From Spongilla lacustris (Eukaryota > Porifera > Demospongiae > Spongillida > Spongillidae): DNA of 64,000 nucleotides. Of the stretch, positions 11,701 to 38,888 are shown piece after piece. Both the position numbers and the translations under genes were made by a program. The stretch spans positions 627,832 through 691,831 of the forward strand of contig OX442425.1 in assembly GCA_949361645.1 (NCBI GenBank), read 5' to 3'. Position 1 is the stretch's first letter. Every line of letters begins with the position of its first letter. The notes beneath the pieces were generated by a model. It worked only from the letters and a program-made list of their open reading frames with translations, made no database searches and was not told where the DNA came from.

Positions 11701-13738
11701 TTTGTCTTCTGACTACACGTGCACATGTATTCCTTTGTCTTGAAATGTAATGAAATTAAATGCAATGAAATTAAATGCAATGAAATTAAATATGAATGCT
11801 CTCATACAGTCTCTCCCTCCCTCTCTCCCCCTCCCTCTCCCTCCTCTCTCCTTCACAGTACCTAAAGCTCTCCAACAGATGGTAGGTCCAGATTCCAGTC
11901 CACAAATAGGCTCTCTTGTACATTCAGTGAGCAAGAAGTCCCATAGGAAGACAGGAAAGGTATTCTCCATGTGTGTGAGGGAACATGTGTGGTGTGTGAG
12001 GGAACATGTGTGGTGTGAGGAACGTGTGTGGTGTGTGAGGAAGGTATTACGTGGTGTTTGTGTCAAGAAGAGATTACATGTGTCGATGGATCATCCTATC
12101 CAGAAGTATGCAGCATTAGCTCCATACATGTCCGATTGTTATAGTGCTCTGCTTGTGTGCATGTGTGTGTACATGTATGTGTGTGTTTGTGTGTGTGTAT
12201 GTGTGTGTGTATGTGTGTGTTTGTTTGTGTATTTCAGTGGGATGGATAGTGGTAATTGTAGTTGGTGGTGGTGGTGGGAGGTGACCTATTGGCCAGGGAG
12301 ATGGAGTACTCACCACACCCACCTGTGTTAATTACCACTGAGTCTTGTTGGCAGCAGGAAGACGCTGTGGAGGATCAAGTGGTTAGATCCCACAGCATGC
12401 CTGGCTTGCCATTAGTGTGTGCGTGTGTATGTATGTGTGTGTTTGTGTGGTGTGTGTGTCTAAGATCTATGTGCTTTCGTAAGGTTCTATTTCAGGTATG
12501 GAAGTGGGAAAATGAAAAATAACCCCTTCGTTTCTCAGTTGTAGTCTTGACAACTGTCTTTGTTTCCACCGCAGAAGACAACTTCAGATCCGCTCAAGTC
12601 ATTCTCGTATGCACCTAGGAGTGCCAAACGGCAACGAAAGGTTTGTCTATCGGTCCTAAGATTGCTAGTTCTGAGTGTCAGTTCCTGGTCCCAGTCCCAG
12701 GGTATCAGTTCCTGGTCCCAGTCCCAGGGTATCAGTTCCTGGTCCTAGTCCCTGGGTATCAGTTCCTGGTCCCAGTCCCAGGGTATCAGTTCCTGGTCCC
12801 AGTCCCAGGGTATCAGTTCCTGGTCCCAGTCCCAGGGTATCAGTTCCTGGTCCCAGTCCCAGGGTATCAGTTCCTGGTCCCAGTCCCAGGGTATCAGTTC
12901 CTGGTCCCAGTCCCAGGGTATCAGTTCCTGGTCCCAGTCCCAGGGTATCAGTTCCTGGTCCCAGTCCCAGGGTATCAGTTCCTGGTCCCAGTCCCAGGGT
13001 ATCAGTTCCTGGTCCTAGTCCCTGGGTATCAATTTCAAAGTATCATTTGCCTGTGCCCATCAGACTAGACCTGTGCCCATTAGACTGGACCTGTGCCCAT
13101 CGTCTAGGCTAATGCACCTGCTTTCTTTATTGTTTTTTGAAAATTTGTTATTGTGTATAATTGCTGTGTAGTGCACGCCCTTAACCACACTCTGAGGTCA
13201 GTTCATCAGACCTGAAAGTTGGTGGAGAGAAAATGGTGGGGGAGAGAGTGAGGAGGGCCTAAGAGCTGTTTGATCGTTTGTGGTGAATTTGACAAGATTT
13301 GGTTGTCCCACTATTATAAGTGTGCCATTCCTGCACGTGTTCTACACCTCCACATAACCTCAGTACCGTTCCTATGGTGACAGTCTAGGGAGTTGTGATA
13401 AGTAAATGTGTTTTGACAACACGGGAACAAGCCCTCCCTCACCTGTGTACATGGGAAACCGTGGAAACCAGAGGTGTGGTAGGGGAGAGGAGGTGGGGTC
13501 ACATCATCCCACCTGTGAACTCACAACTCTGCGGCTGTTGCCGTGTGTACCACACAATGGGATTGTGTTGGGGGCATGTGGACCTTATTGCTGCTGCTCT
13601 TGGGCAAAGCCTGTGTGACTACGGGGTGCACGTGTGTGTTGTTCGGGTTGTTTTCTTTTTCACTGCCAGTTGTGTTGTGGGAAGTATCTCATGACCATTG
13701 GTGTTGATGCTGATTTGTGATGATGCCTGCAGGTTTAG
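2784..13738 (+). CDS. DDX56: ATP-dependent RNA helicase DDX56
   Basis: DEAD-box helicase of the DDX56/Dbp9 family, a nucleolar enzyme of 60S ribosome assembly. Exons: 2784-2834, 2891-2932, 2992-3068, 3130-3172, 3276-3356, 3407-3480, 3550-3622, 4071-4168, 4236-4287, 4426-4464, 4538-4602, 4663-4713, 4787-4840, 4893-4964, 7361-7518, 7586-7652, 7997-8097, 8314-8390, 8455-8485, 9700-9758, 9819-9924, 11859-11959, 12575-12640 and a last exon at 13733-13738 giving only Val-stop. Spliced length is 547 aa, the same as human DDX56. Visible motifs: Q-motif region ([13 protein letters not shown]), motif I GSGKT (about residues 51-55), GTPSR, DEAD (161-164), SAT (192-194), ARGIDF, and HRVGRTAR (362-369). 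A conserved EGFRYR segment follows, then a basic C-terminus (SAKRQRK). All phases close. The start is chosen because [11 protein letters not shown] aligns with the family N-terminus. The last exon is the least certain part. Introns 14, 19, 21 and 23 hold the large repeat arrays. Confidence 0.95.
3680..4030 (+). repeat. Pyrimidine-rich tandem array in DDX56 intron 7
   Basis: Tandem units of the type CTCTCCCTCTCCTTTCCCTC fill the intron and end about 40 bases before exon 8. ORFs across it are low-complexity artefacts. Confidence 0.85.
5020..5560 (+). repeat. 20-bp minisatellite, DDX56 intron 14
   Basis: About 27 copies of a 20-base unit (CTGTCCTTATGCTGGTCACC) with point variants. It begins about 60 bases after the donor of exon 14. 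Confidence 0.95.
5835..6281 (+). repeat. 23-bp near-perfect minisatellite, DDX56 intron 14
   Basis: About 19 copies of a 23-base unit, ATGTACACACATCCTCCAGC plus CCA, essentially identical to each other. The unit lacks stops in several frames on both strands, so it produces long spurious ORFs with a 69-base protein period. Confidence 0.95.
6610..6935 (+). repeat. CATCAC-rich degenerate array, DDX56 intron 14
   Basis: Irregular repeats of CATCACTCCACACATCA type. Low complexity and not coding. Confidence 0.85.
7025..7360 (+). repeat. 32-bp minisatellite running into the exon 15 acceptor
   Basis: About 10 copies of a 32-base unit containing TGTACCTGTGTATGTATG and TTTGTGTTTATG. The final, altered copy reads TTTGTGTTTACAG and provides the 3' splice site of DDX56 exon 15 at 7361. 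Confidence 0.9.
7715..7915 (+). repeat. ~20-bp array, DDX56 intron 16
   Basis: About 10 copies of a unit like CCCACCCACTGCTTCCTCTG, about 80 bases upstream of the exon 17 acceptor. Confidence 0.9.
8510..9430 (+). repeat. ACATGC / CACATA microsatellite block, DDX56 intron 19
   Basis: Two blocks (8510-8950 and 9160-9430) of variant (CA)n with interspersed ATGC, ATAT and GTAT units. No coding content. Confidence 0.9.
9930..10105 (+). repeat. (C5-8 T)n tract, DDX56 intron 21
   Basis: Almost pure CCCCCTCCCCCC-type sequence starting 6 bases after the start of the intron. Likely prone to G-quadruplex formation on the opposite strand. Confidence 0.9.
10868..11132 (+). repeat. ~25-bp minisatellite, DDX56 intron 21
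   Basis: About 10 copies of a unit built around CATGGCCCCCTACAGGGGTT plus CTATA or CCATA. The centre CCCCTACAGGGG is near-palindromic. A shorter CT-rich array lies at about 10285-10390. Confidence 0.9.
12676..13030 (+). repeat. 27-bp minisatellite, DDX56 intron 23
   Basis: About 13 copies of a 27-base unit (AGTTCCTGGTCCCAGTCCCA plus GGGTATC), beginning about 35 bases after the exon 23 donor. Confidence 0.95.
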
Positions 13739-14961
13739 AAGACATACAAGGAAAGCTGAAGGGATAGGAATTCTCAGCAGCCTTTGGTGAATCACGGAAA
13801 CTTGCAGCCTTGTAGATTGTTTAATCTTATTGCAAAGCATTTCAATCCAATATCTTGCTGGTAATCAAAACGTCACTGTGTGCGTCACTGTGTGATGGCT
13901 GGTTACGTGTGCAGAATAGCTTTGAAGTAATTACAGATCATTAATAAGGTGTGTTCTTCCATCCCCTTGTGTGTGCGCCTAGGGCAAGCAGGGGGGGGTT
14001 AGATAGAGGGAGGGGGAGGAGGGGACAGGGTGAGAGAATACCCAGCCTGGTTAAATGGTATGGATATGAGAGAATACCCAACCTGGTTAAATGGTATGGA
14101 TATGAGAGGATACCCAACCTGGTTAAATGGTATGGATATGAGAGGATACCCAATATGAGAGAATACTCAACCTGGTTAAATGGTATGGATAGACAGATTG
14201 GCACTTTACTGCAACTGTCTTGGAAGTGTCAATCAGTTGGAAGGGCGTTGCCAAACAAGCACACTCCCTCATGCCCACAATGTGGTCTGCAAAACTGGGG
14301 GGGGGGGGGGGGGGGGGGGGGGTCACACTCCTTATATCAATATGTCGCCTAACTTCAGGCTAGCTCCTGTAAGGTTTCTAAGTGAAGGCATGGTGTGTAT
14401 TGAGTGTTTCGTTTCTTAGGAGATTATAATCAACATTTCTACACCTGTGTTTAATCTGTTGCTAAGGGGGAGATTGCCACCTGCTAAAAGAAAACTGGTG
14501 GTGTTATGTAACAATGAGTGGGCAAGCTGCTCAATGATGATGTGTTGCATCACGTGTGTGCTCCAATACTTCCTTGATGCTGACTTATGACCTCTTTTCT
14601 ATACCCACTTCCATCTCTGCGGTACAGCCCAAATGACAATCATTGCAATGAAAGGTTTTTGATTATCTTGATGTAGGATAACAATATTATTGATGCAGGA
14701 CTGAGACATGTACACTACACACCAACCAACACATACACATACAAAAAATGAGCACCAGGGGGGCCCCCTGGACATAAAACAAAAAACAAACACAACAATA
14801 CAGGCTGGCTGTTTGAACACATCAACAGCCACAGATGTCTTGAGTTTTGAAATGTATGACAGGAGAAAGAGAGATGGATTTCTTGACTGGAGAATTGAAT
14901 TTGCTGCTTTAAAAAAAAAATTTAAATAACAGAGCCACTGGAGTATGTGGCTGTGATTTGA
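13739..14961. other. Intergenic region with small array and G tract
   Basis: Lies between the 3' ends of DDX56 (+) and the Kunitz/Ig gene (-). It holds about 4.5 copies of a ~34-base unit (CCAACCTGGTTAAATGGTAT) at 14030-14195 and a pure G run at about 14298-14322. I see no gene. Confidence 0.6.
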
Positions 14962-17198
14962 TCAGCAGGATCGGATGAAGGCTTCCAGCTGACTTGAATA
15001 CACCAAAACTGAGCCAATGTTTACTACATACAGTTCTGAACCAAACATTGTTCCGTGGAACACGAATTTTGAGCCCCTCCGCAGCTGAGGCCGCTGTGAA
15101 GTGACCACCGTTACCATAGCGCCCTCATCTGCTTCTGCTGTTCCACTCAACACACTGTTTATCTGCACTTGGTATGTGTTGAGCCCATTGCTTGTCACCG
15201 TGTGTTGGCGCACTCTACCAACCAGAGTCACTGCAATGAGGGAGAAGACACAACAGTCACTAACGGAAAAATGGTATATCCCTCTTTCCTAAAAGGCTTT
15301 TAAAATTATTTCACTTCTCTCCATCACAGAGGATGAGGGTGGGGAAAAGGGGAGGGGCTGTGCTCACCTGTATCTGGGACTCCTTGATTTCTGCACACGT
15401 GTTCAATTCCACTCTGAGATTCTGAAATAGATCGTTTTGCATCTCCTAGTGGAAAGTAGATAAGAGAGGACAGTAAATTCCACGGTGCTTTGATTACCAA
15501 GTAGTGGAGCTCAAACATGCTGATTATTTGACCCGAATAGTAGGCTCCACCCCCCCTTGCCCTACCACCAGATCCTTTAGGTACTCACCTGTTACAGTGA
15601 GTGTGGCGGTGGCTTGTGTGGTTCCGGCAGAATTACTACCCGTGCACACGTACGTGCCAGCATTACTCTGGCTCACGCTGTTGATGATGATAATTGACAT
15701 GGATGCGTCGGATAGATTTTGTTGTATCAGCTGAACATTTGTGCTGCTGACAACGGTTTGCTGGTTGTGAAGCCACGTTATTTGAGGGACGGGCAATCCC
15801 TTCATGATGCACGTAAATTGGGCCAGCCTACGTGGGGGCAGGGTCAGATTTTGGATGTCGCTGACCAGTGTGGGAGTTCTGGTTGGAGGTGCTGGAGCTA
15901 TGGAAGCAGAGGACACGTTTAAGTACAGTGTTCCTGGATAGTAAAAAAACGCCTTACTGGCTGGAAGGACCTTCAGTTTGAACGAGGCCTGCACGAGCCC
16001 AACGCTGCACGTGTACGTTCCAGAGTGCTGCTCTGGCAGAAGTGTGTCGAAGTAAAGCCAGTAGGAAGTGGCTCCGGGACTCCAACAACCACGTGAACTT
16101 TCGCCGAGCGCGTTACCGGGCTGCTTATTCCACTGTGGCTGCACACCAGGGGGAAGGAATGCCGGAAACATTACGCAGTCGATGTGGACTTTCATAAGTC
16201 CGTTTGCGAGCTCCAGCTGCTGGTCATTATAGACGGTCTGATTATAGAGCAGCACCAATCCTAATATAAAACAAAAAAGATTCGCTAGTTAAAGAGTAAG
16301 CCCCTACCGTAATGACATGTTAATTTGCAAAGCATGTGTGCAGGTCGACAACGTACTTGCACAGACGGGAGTCCCGACCCACACTCCGCTAGAGTTACAA
16401 ACTCTCTGTCCGTCGCCAATCAAGGTGTATCTGTCTTGGCATGTATAGTTCACAGTGCAGCCGGGGTTGTAACAGCTAATCGTTGCTCCGAACATGTAGT
16501 CGATAGGTTGTGGTGTAGGGCACACAACAGCTGGAGGGCCAGCGTGTAATAAAATTTAACCCGAACAGCTATACATTGATATCTACTTACCAGCAATTGG
16601 GTCACAGCGGGGCTCCTCGTGGGTCCATGTTCCATTGTCGAGACAAGACCTGACAGGTTCGCCGACCATAACAAACCCATCTTGACACGTGTAGGTCACT
16701 GTATCGTTTAAAGTTGAGAATATTCCATTCCTTATTGCTGCAGGTTCCGGACAACGCGTCTCGTTTAGCACTGCACTTGAACGTCTTTGTGGAACATATT
16801 GGGCGCCCGGTGTATGAACTGAATGAAAACGCAACTGTGACATCACGTGCAACGTTAGCTGCATTTAGCTCACCAATGCACACAGCCGAACATTCTGCAG
16901 AACTGTTGAAACTGTTAACTCCGCCTTCAACTTTCGAGTCAAGCGCAGCCGAACAGGTGATAAACGGCTTGCATCGTTTTTCGTCTGCTTTGTAAAACCA
17001 TTGCCTCTTAAGGTCGGAGCCGCTACATGGCACGTTCGGTTTTGGAAGACTGCATCTGCTTTGAAGAGCTGCGGAGTCTATACAACAGCCGCACTATAAA
17101 CACAAATTGCAGAAGAGATGATTCTTGCAGCACTCACCTAATGCTACTACTAGCACCGCTGCAACCAGCGTGCATAGCCATAATTTCGAAGAGAACAT
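14962..17198 (-). CDS. Secreted Kunitz-sushi-sushi-Ig-Ig-NTR-like protein
   Basis: Exons on the minus strand: 17138-17198, 16874-17068, 16591-16770, 16357-16530, 15589-16260, 15368-15445, 14962-15230. All junctions are GT-AG in matching phase (mostly phase 1), giving 542 aa. Residues 1-22 are a signal peptide (KLWLCTLVAAVLVVAL). About 26-80 is a Kunitz/BPTI-type domain with six cysteines (CSLPKPNVPC, EKRCKPFITC, NSSAECSAVC). About 90-140 and 145-200 are two sushi/CCP modules (CPEPAAIRNGIF, TYTCQDGF; NYTCQDRYTLIGDG). About 205-320 and 335-425 are two Ig domains (second: FTCIMKGLPVPQITW, NAGTYVCTGSN). About 450-542 resembles an NTR/TIMP-type OB-fold (YQVQINSVLSG, LRRGSKFVFHG). No transmembrane helix is seen, so it is probably secreted, perhaps a protease-inhibitor or adhesion protein. 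One domain per exon fits exon shuffling. The NTR call is by pattern only. Confidence 0.85.
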
Positions 17199-17454
17199 TT
17201 TTCGCACTTTTTTGTTTCTATCGAACTGATTTACGCTCGTAACGTTCGACAATTTATAAAGACCAGTTTTGCACGTTACATCATAGGAACCCTTACACGA
17301 TATCGATATTCATGACTCTCCCACCTATTTAACTTTAACGCCGCTTCCTCCACGGACCTCCCTCTCCCAAACCTTAAGTGGTTGCTTTTAACGTATCACC
17401 CTGAATACAATTTGTAATGGCAACAAACGCACGTAAGTACAAACGTACAAGTGT

Positions 17455-33563
<16,109 letters not shown>

Positions 33564-33657
33564 AACTAGACGACTCCGACACTACTGAGTATACTACACG
33601 TGGTGACCACGCGATCTATATATTTTTATATACTCCTGCTATTTATACGTATCCAAA
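33564..33657. promoter_or_regulatory. Bidirectional promoter, NOP56 / PSMD8
   Basis: Only 94 bases separate the start codons of the two divergent genes, so 5' UTRs and promoter elements must share this space. No further motif is claimed. Confidence 0.6.
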
Positions 33658-34467
33658 ATGGCGATGGATTCAGCATGGATACAAACTCTTGAGCGCGCCA
33701 GTCATGAACTGGATGAGACAAAAGGTAATCCTACTTTAAAAGCCCAAAGTTTCGACAATATTAAGACGTATTTGACGAAGTGTCAGCACTATTTACCAAG
33801 TAATTGCAAACCTGATGAAGTGGACTCTCGGGAATTGTTTATAGCAAGAGACGCTTTGGAAAAGGGAGCTCTATGGAGCGTTGAAATGAAAAACCAAAAT
33901 GGATTTGAGAGGTACTACCTCCAACTAAGGTGCTATTATTTTGACTACGACCAACTTCTCCCTACATCTGTATACAAACTACAAATCATCGGTCTTTACC
34001 TACTAAACCTTCTGTCACAGAATAGATTAGCAGAATTTCATACAGAGCTAGAACTGCTATCGCCTGAACAGCTGCAAAGCATTTATATCAAACACCCCAC
34101 CTCTTTGGAACAGTTCGTTATGGAGGGAAGTTACAATAAAATATTTCTTTCCAAAGGGAACGTGCCCGCTTCCAATTATAATTATTTCATCGATATACTT
34201 ATCGACACGGTGAGAGAAGAGATAGCGTCTTGTTTTGAAAAAGCATACCACAGCTTGCCCGTTAACGAGGCAGCTAAGATGCTGATGATTGAGTCGGCTT
34301 CTGAGCTGCGTGTGTTTGCCACCAAGCGTGGATGGTCTAGCGATGAGTATGGCAAATATGTGTTGAATACCCCCAATGGTGATAAACAAGAATTCAATTT
34401 TGTTGGAAATACAAAGCTTATAAAGCAATCTCTCAGCTATGTACGAGAACTGGAAAAAATTGTTTAA
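33658..34467 (+). CDS. PSMD8: 26S proteasome regulatory subunit PSMD8 / Rpn12
   Basis: An intronless ORF of 269 aa, matching the usual length of Rpn12, a lid subunit of the 19S regulatory particle of the proteasome. Family segments are clear: YYLQLRCYYFDY, LPTSVYKLQIIGLYLLNLLS, LAEFHTELELL, the PCI-domain stretch NYFIDILIDTVREEIASCFE, KAYHSLPVNEAAKML and the C-terminal LIKQSLSYVRELEKIV. A polyadenylation signal AATAAA lies at 34511-34516. It is divergently paired with NOP56. The lack of introns contrasts with its neighbours and could mean retrogene origin or simple intron loss. Confidence 0.95.
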   Translation: MAMDSAWIQTLERASHELDETKGNPTLKAQSFDNIKTYLTKCQHYLPSNCKPDEVDSRELFIARDALEKGALWSVEMKNQNGFERYYLQLRCYYFDYDQLLPTSVYKLQIIGLYLLNLLSQNRLAEFHTELELLSPEQLQSIYIKHPTSLEQFVMEGSYNKIFLSKGNVPASNYNYFIDILIDTVREEIASCFEKAYHSLPVNEAAKMLMIESASELRVFATKRGWSSDEYGKYVLNTPNGDKQEFNFVGNTKLIKQSLSYVRELEKIV

Positions 34468-35420
34468 ACAAGGGTGAAGATGAAACTACAAGTTGAAAGT
34501 AAGTGCAAATAATAAAAGCAGTCTCCTGGATAAAGGACAGAATAATATTTCATGAAGTATATATTGAGTGAGGTATTGAAACTATTGATATTGTATTGTC
34601 ACGGCATTGAACGCATGACATAGGCCCCCCCCCCCCCCCCAAAAAAAAAATTGAAATGCATAGCAACGAGCAGGACGCCATTTGGAAGGTGCTATACATA
34701 AAGCACACGGAGTACAATAAAATATCATTATAATTATACATATTCTGGCGGCTCTAGTCTCGTGCCCAGACCCTATATCACGCTGTGGGCTGTGTAATAA
34801 TATGTAACACAGATCTGCCGTGTAGTCATAGAAGGTACAGATTCTTTATATGCCCACGATGGTCGAACGCAAAAGCCAAAAGCAGCGTAGTTAAGAGATG
34901 TCTGCTACACCCCGTAGTCTCTCGCGCCATGACCTAATGTACTAAGAGCTCCCTTGCTCTTTAATTAGATTCGGGGATTGCAATCGTAATGTTCGGGTCT
35001 GATTACGAGACTAATAAAATCTATGTAGCGTGCACCAAGGCATAAATTGCCCATGTGAACACAATAAAATGCAAGTACTGAATACCCTCATTTCATGTAA
35101 ACTTTAAAACCTATTTTGCACTAAACTTTAGTATGGAGTATACTTAGAACATGTATTTATGCACGGTGTAATGCACAATCGCTGAAAATCAATTTTAAAA
35201 ACAAAACATATCAGTACATCATTGCTACTACATTGGCATTAGATGCTCTCAGTGCACACACAATAGGTGGCTGCTGGTGACCAGGCTGAAACCACTACAG
35301 CTGAAGAGTATATCATGGTTACAGATATTATTTATTAAAATAATTTAATGCTTGGATGAATGGGTAGCTAGCTAACCATGTGCCAGTATTACAAACGCAT
35401 TCAGACAATACATGAACTTT
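34468..35420. other. Convergent intergenic region with a MITE
   Basis: Between the 3' ends of PSMD8 and NOA1. Contains the PSMD8 polyA signal, a C-run/A-run at about 34624-34650 and the inverted-repeat element at 34755-35013. The rest is AT-rich with no gene seen. Confidence 0.6.
34755..35013. mobile_element. TA-flanked MITE with ~18-bp TIRs
   Basis: Left end TAGTCTCGTGCCCAGACCC and right end GGGTCTGATTACGAGACTA are inverted copies apart from three internal positions. TA at both ends fits a Tc1/mariner-type target duplication. No ORF inside. Confidence 0.55.
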
Positions 35421-38400
35421 TCACTTTCCCCTGAATGCAGAGCGATTGCCCTTATCCACACGTTTACCCCTCGAGTTCACGGCGACTGGGAAGAGAGGTG
35501 GGGACCGCACATAGACACCTTTCCCCAGAGGAGTGTAGGCGAGGAAGGTCCCAGTCTGCCCGGTTCCTATGGTGATGGCCACCCATCCTGAACTTGACAG
35601 AACTACGTCCGCAGCACTTTGTTTCCAGCTGATACCCGTAACCTCCACCTCTTGAGGCTCCAGACGAGGGAAGGACTGCAGCCTCTTGGCATCTCCACAG
35701 GGCACCTGTTTGGAAGTCACAACTGAAAGTGAAAACTAAAACTGAGCATTAAATAACTTAACATATATACCATTACCTGTAATTCCACCCCAAATCAATG
35801 TCTGCTGCTAGTGGCTCCATAATGGATGCCTTTTATTGCATCTATCTGTAACCTTGCCCTGTCTCAAATGACTTCTACATTGTTTTTTTCCCAACATAAT
35901 ATTAATATTTCAGTGTGCAGATATGGCAGCAGATCTTTCTTCAGCTATATTGACAGATTGTAAGAAGTACTACCTAACTGTATCTCACTGACAATTATTA
36001 ATAATAGGTCCTAGAAGAGAGTGGCTTACTGAGACAATGATGGCAGACAGCTAGATTGGAATGGAAAGATGCTCCCATTCACACTAAGTTCCTATCTTCT
36101 CCTTTGCCCACTCCCCCCCCCCCCCCAACCCATTTCACCCACCCTTCCTTTTCCCATCCCACTCACCATTCCACTTTACCTCCTTTACTAATATCATACC
36201 TTAAGCAACAAGCCTCCAATGTTTTTAGAATACAAACTCTCGGCCTTGTCCGTTCTGGTGACGTGGACAGGCAAATAGGACGCGGCAAACACTGTGGTGT
36301 AGACAGACACCTCTCCCTAACGTCAATAAAGGGGACATCAGGCGGTTGCCATGGGCAATCACTTCTTTACCACTCTCAAACCTTTGTATAGTCAAGTCTC
36401 CCCAGCCCTCCAAGGAACATCGTCTGACCTGGCTTCATGATGAAGGTACGAGGTTTGAGGGGTTTCTTAGGCAGACCTAACCTCAGCTCCTCAGTGGTAA
36501 GAAGATTGATAAGCTGGAAATGGAAACCTTGAATTGAACTGAACTTGTGTAACATTAAAGTCCACCCCATCACCCTAACCTGTGTATAAATAAAGTCATA
36601 TACTGTATTTTCAGTTATTTATTTATTTTCCAGAGTTTTTTTTCATCGACGCTTTGCATGGCATTGTTTTAGGTTCATTTTTCAGTGATTGGTACCAGCT
36701 AAAAAGGGGGTATTTTGTTACAATTCGTTTAGCGGCAAATTGTTATCTCAAAGCGAAGCGATTGATTACTTATGTACCCACCAAGTGGTGTCTTTATGGT
36801 TGCCACCTGTCACACTTCCTCCATGGTATTCTCCATGTTGTATACATGTACCCCAAATACCGGTAACAATTACCGGCATTGGATTATTTTAAACAATTAG
36901 TAGCTATCATTTCAATGGGTCATCTGATGCTAAATGGCATATATTTATTGGTGTTCATGTATTTGTGTGAGACTGGAAACAGCCACAAAAAAAGGGACTG
37001 AAAATACGGTAGTTTCAAATTGATGTGATAGAATGCACTCAAAAGTATTTCAATTTATTTTTCCCTGAAATTTAAGCTAGGGTTGATTTTTAAATTATTT
37101 CCTATCAAGCTACAGTTATACGTAGATGACATATTCTGCAGTCCTTAATCTAACCAATCCCCCTTTGTGTTCTCCAATACCACAGACTTTTATATCTCCA
37201 ACATTTTTTAAATTTATGCCCGCCACTTCCATTTCAAGTACCTATTATGGTATGTGGATCTTCTTGGTATTGATCTGGCGTTTCTTGTAATGAATGGTAG
37301 CATGGTGACCACTGTGTCACGTTAGATACGCACAATGCCACATAGAATGATATGTACGCGAAATAGAACATGCAAAGGTGAGTCACATTCCCATCTATTC
37401 CTTACACATACCATATCTCCACAATGCAACAAGATACTTCAAATTAAAAGCATCGTTAGAACAATTATTTTAAAAAATCATACATTATAAGTAAATTGCT
37501 ATTAATGACCCTACCCCATCTCCCTCACCTCTGCATCATTAAAACCCCCCACCTCCTCACCTGTGCATCATTAATGGCCCCCGGGGTATCGTACAGCCAA
37601 AACCTATTTTTCGGTTCCAGTTCTCCTGGAGTGTTATGGTTACGGTGATGTTGATGCAAGCCAACCTCCACCAGTGCATCCTCAGGCTCTGCCCTGTGCC
37701 CACTTCGCAACACCTTTGCCTTCTTTGTGGTTACAGAACTGTCATTGATGTCCTCCTCCTCCTCCTCCTCATCAGGGTAGGTTACAATATCTGTGAAATC
37801 AGACAACTGCCCTGTCCCTTCCCTCTGCTTAGCCTTGGCAATCAGCCGCTTTCTCTTGCCCACTGACAAAATGGGGAACTTGAGAAGCCCCAGCGTGGTT
37901 CCTGGCCAGTTGGACACAGTTGCCATGGGAGCACTGACGTTGCTGGTAGTCTGCAGTTCACCAGGCCTGGCTCCGCACAGTGTGGCCAGCAGCAGGTTGA
38001 AGAGACTAGACTTGCCGACGTTGGTACAACCCAAAAGATAAACGTCGCCACGGTTACCCCACTGGCTGTGAATGGCGTCCGTCAGCTTGCACACACCTTC
38101 GCCTGTCTTGGCGCTCACGAAATGAACACCGGCGATATTGCATCCGGCCAGGCTGGTCCGAGAGCACTCGTGTACGATGTAAGACGCAAATTTGCTCCAG
38201 AAGTCCGGCTTCACGTTATCTGGCAAAAGGTCTATTTTGTTGGCTACAACCATCACCTGAGCTGGCGCGGCGACAAACGTGTTAAGTTCGGGAAAGAGAC
38301 TGCCTGGAAAGTCAACAACGTCGACCATAAGCAGTATAAGTACCCGGCTATCCTTTATGTGCGTCAGATGACGAACGTAATCGTCCATCTTGAGGGTTAT

Positions 38401-38814
38401 ATTGAGAGCAGTGTTGTAGTGCTTCAGTGCAAAGCATCTCTGACAAATGAGGCGCCTTTCGTGTCCATTGTCCTCTTCGTTTCGACCCGGCGAGGGCCGG
38501 TTCTTCTGTTCGGGAATGAACCCAGGACTGCTTGGATCCTCCGACTGAAGGGTAGCTCCGCAGCCACAGCACACCGAACTGGCGGCCATTTCAGAACCGG
38601 ACGCGCCTTGCACCGCCTCGGAGGTACCGCTGCAAGAGCGCCTCGTCGGTTGGCGATAATCTTGACGCGCGCCAACTTTAAGCTTCTCTTGAGGTTTATG
38701 TGCCACTAAAGCTGGAGGGCCTATCCAAGACCTTGCGCTGTAGCTGCTCAGAACTTGCACCAAGAGTGTCCGCGTCAAGCGGTTGTACGATTTCGAAACA
38801 TATCTACTCCACAT
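35421..38814 (-). CDS. NOA1: NOA1, circularly permuted mitochondrial GTPase
   Basis: Homologue of NOA1/YqeH-type GTPases, which act in mitochondrial ribosome assembly. Minus-strand exons: 37561-38814, 36382-36513, 36200-36316, 35421-35705, all phase 0, giving 595 aa. A basic N-terminus (MWSRYVSKSYNRLTRTLL) fits a mitochondrial targeting sequence. A treble-clef CxC...CxxC pair (CCGCGA, CQRC) follows. GTPase motifs appear in permuted order: G4 NKIDLLP, G5 FVSAKTGEG, G1 GCTNVGKSS, G2 WPGTT, G3 DTPG. An acidic insert (DEEEEEEDINDSS) lies between G2 and G3. The C-terminal domain is recognisable (KPRTFIMKPGQTMFLGGLGR, SSGWVAITIG). A second copy of the exon 1 donor region lies just downstream. The stop at 35421 is well placed for the family. 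Confidence 0.94.
36601..37011. mobile_element. Tc1/mariner-like MITE upstream of NOA1 exon 2
   Basis: Ends are TACTGTATTTTCAGT and ACTGAAAATACGGTA, inverted copies with one mismatch and TA at each end. The interior (about 410 bases) has no transposase. It sits in NOA1 intron 1, whose remaining sequence to 37500 is AT-rich without recognised features. Confidence 0.6.
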
Positions 38815-38888
38815 GCTTTTCCAAAGCTTTTGATCGGATACGTCCGGATTCGTCGGAATTATACTAATATCTTGGTGTATTATAAAAT
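38815..38888. promoter_or_regulatory. Bidirectional promoter, NOA1 / VPS33B
   Basis: Only 74 bases separate the two divergent start codons, the shortest such gap in the window. Confidence 0.6.
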
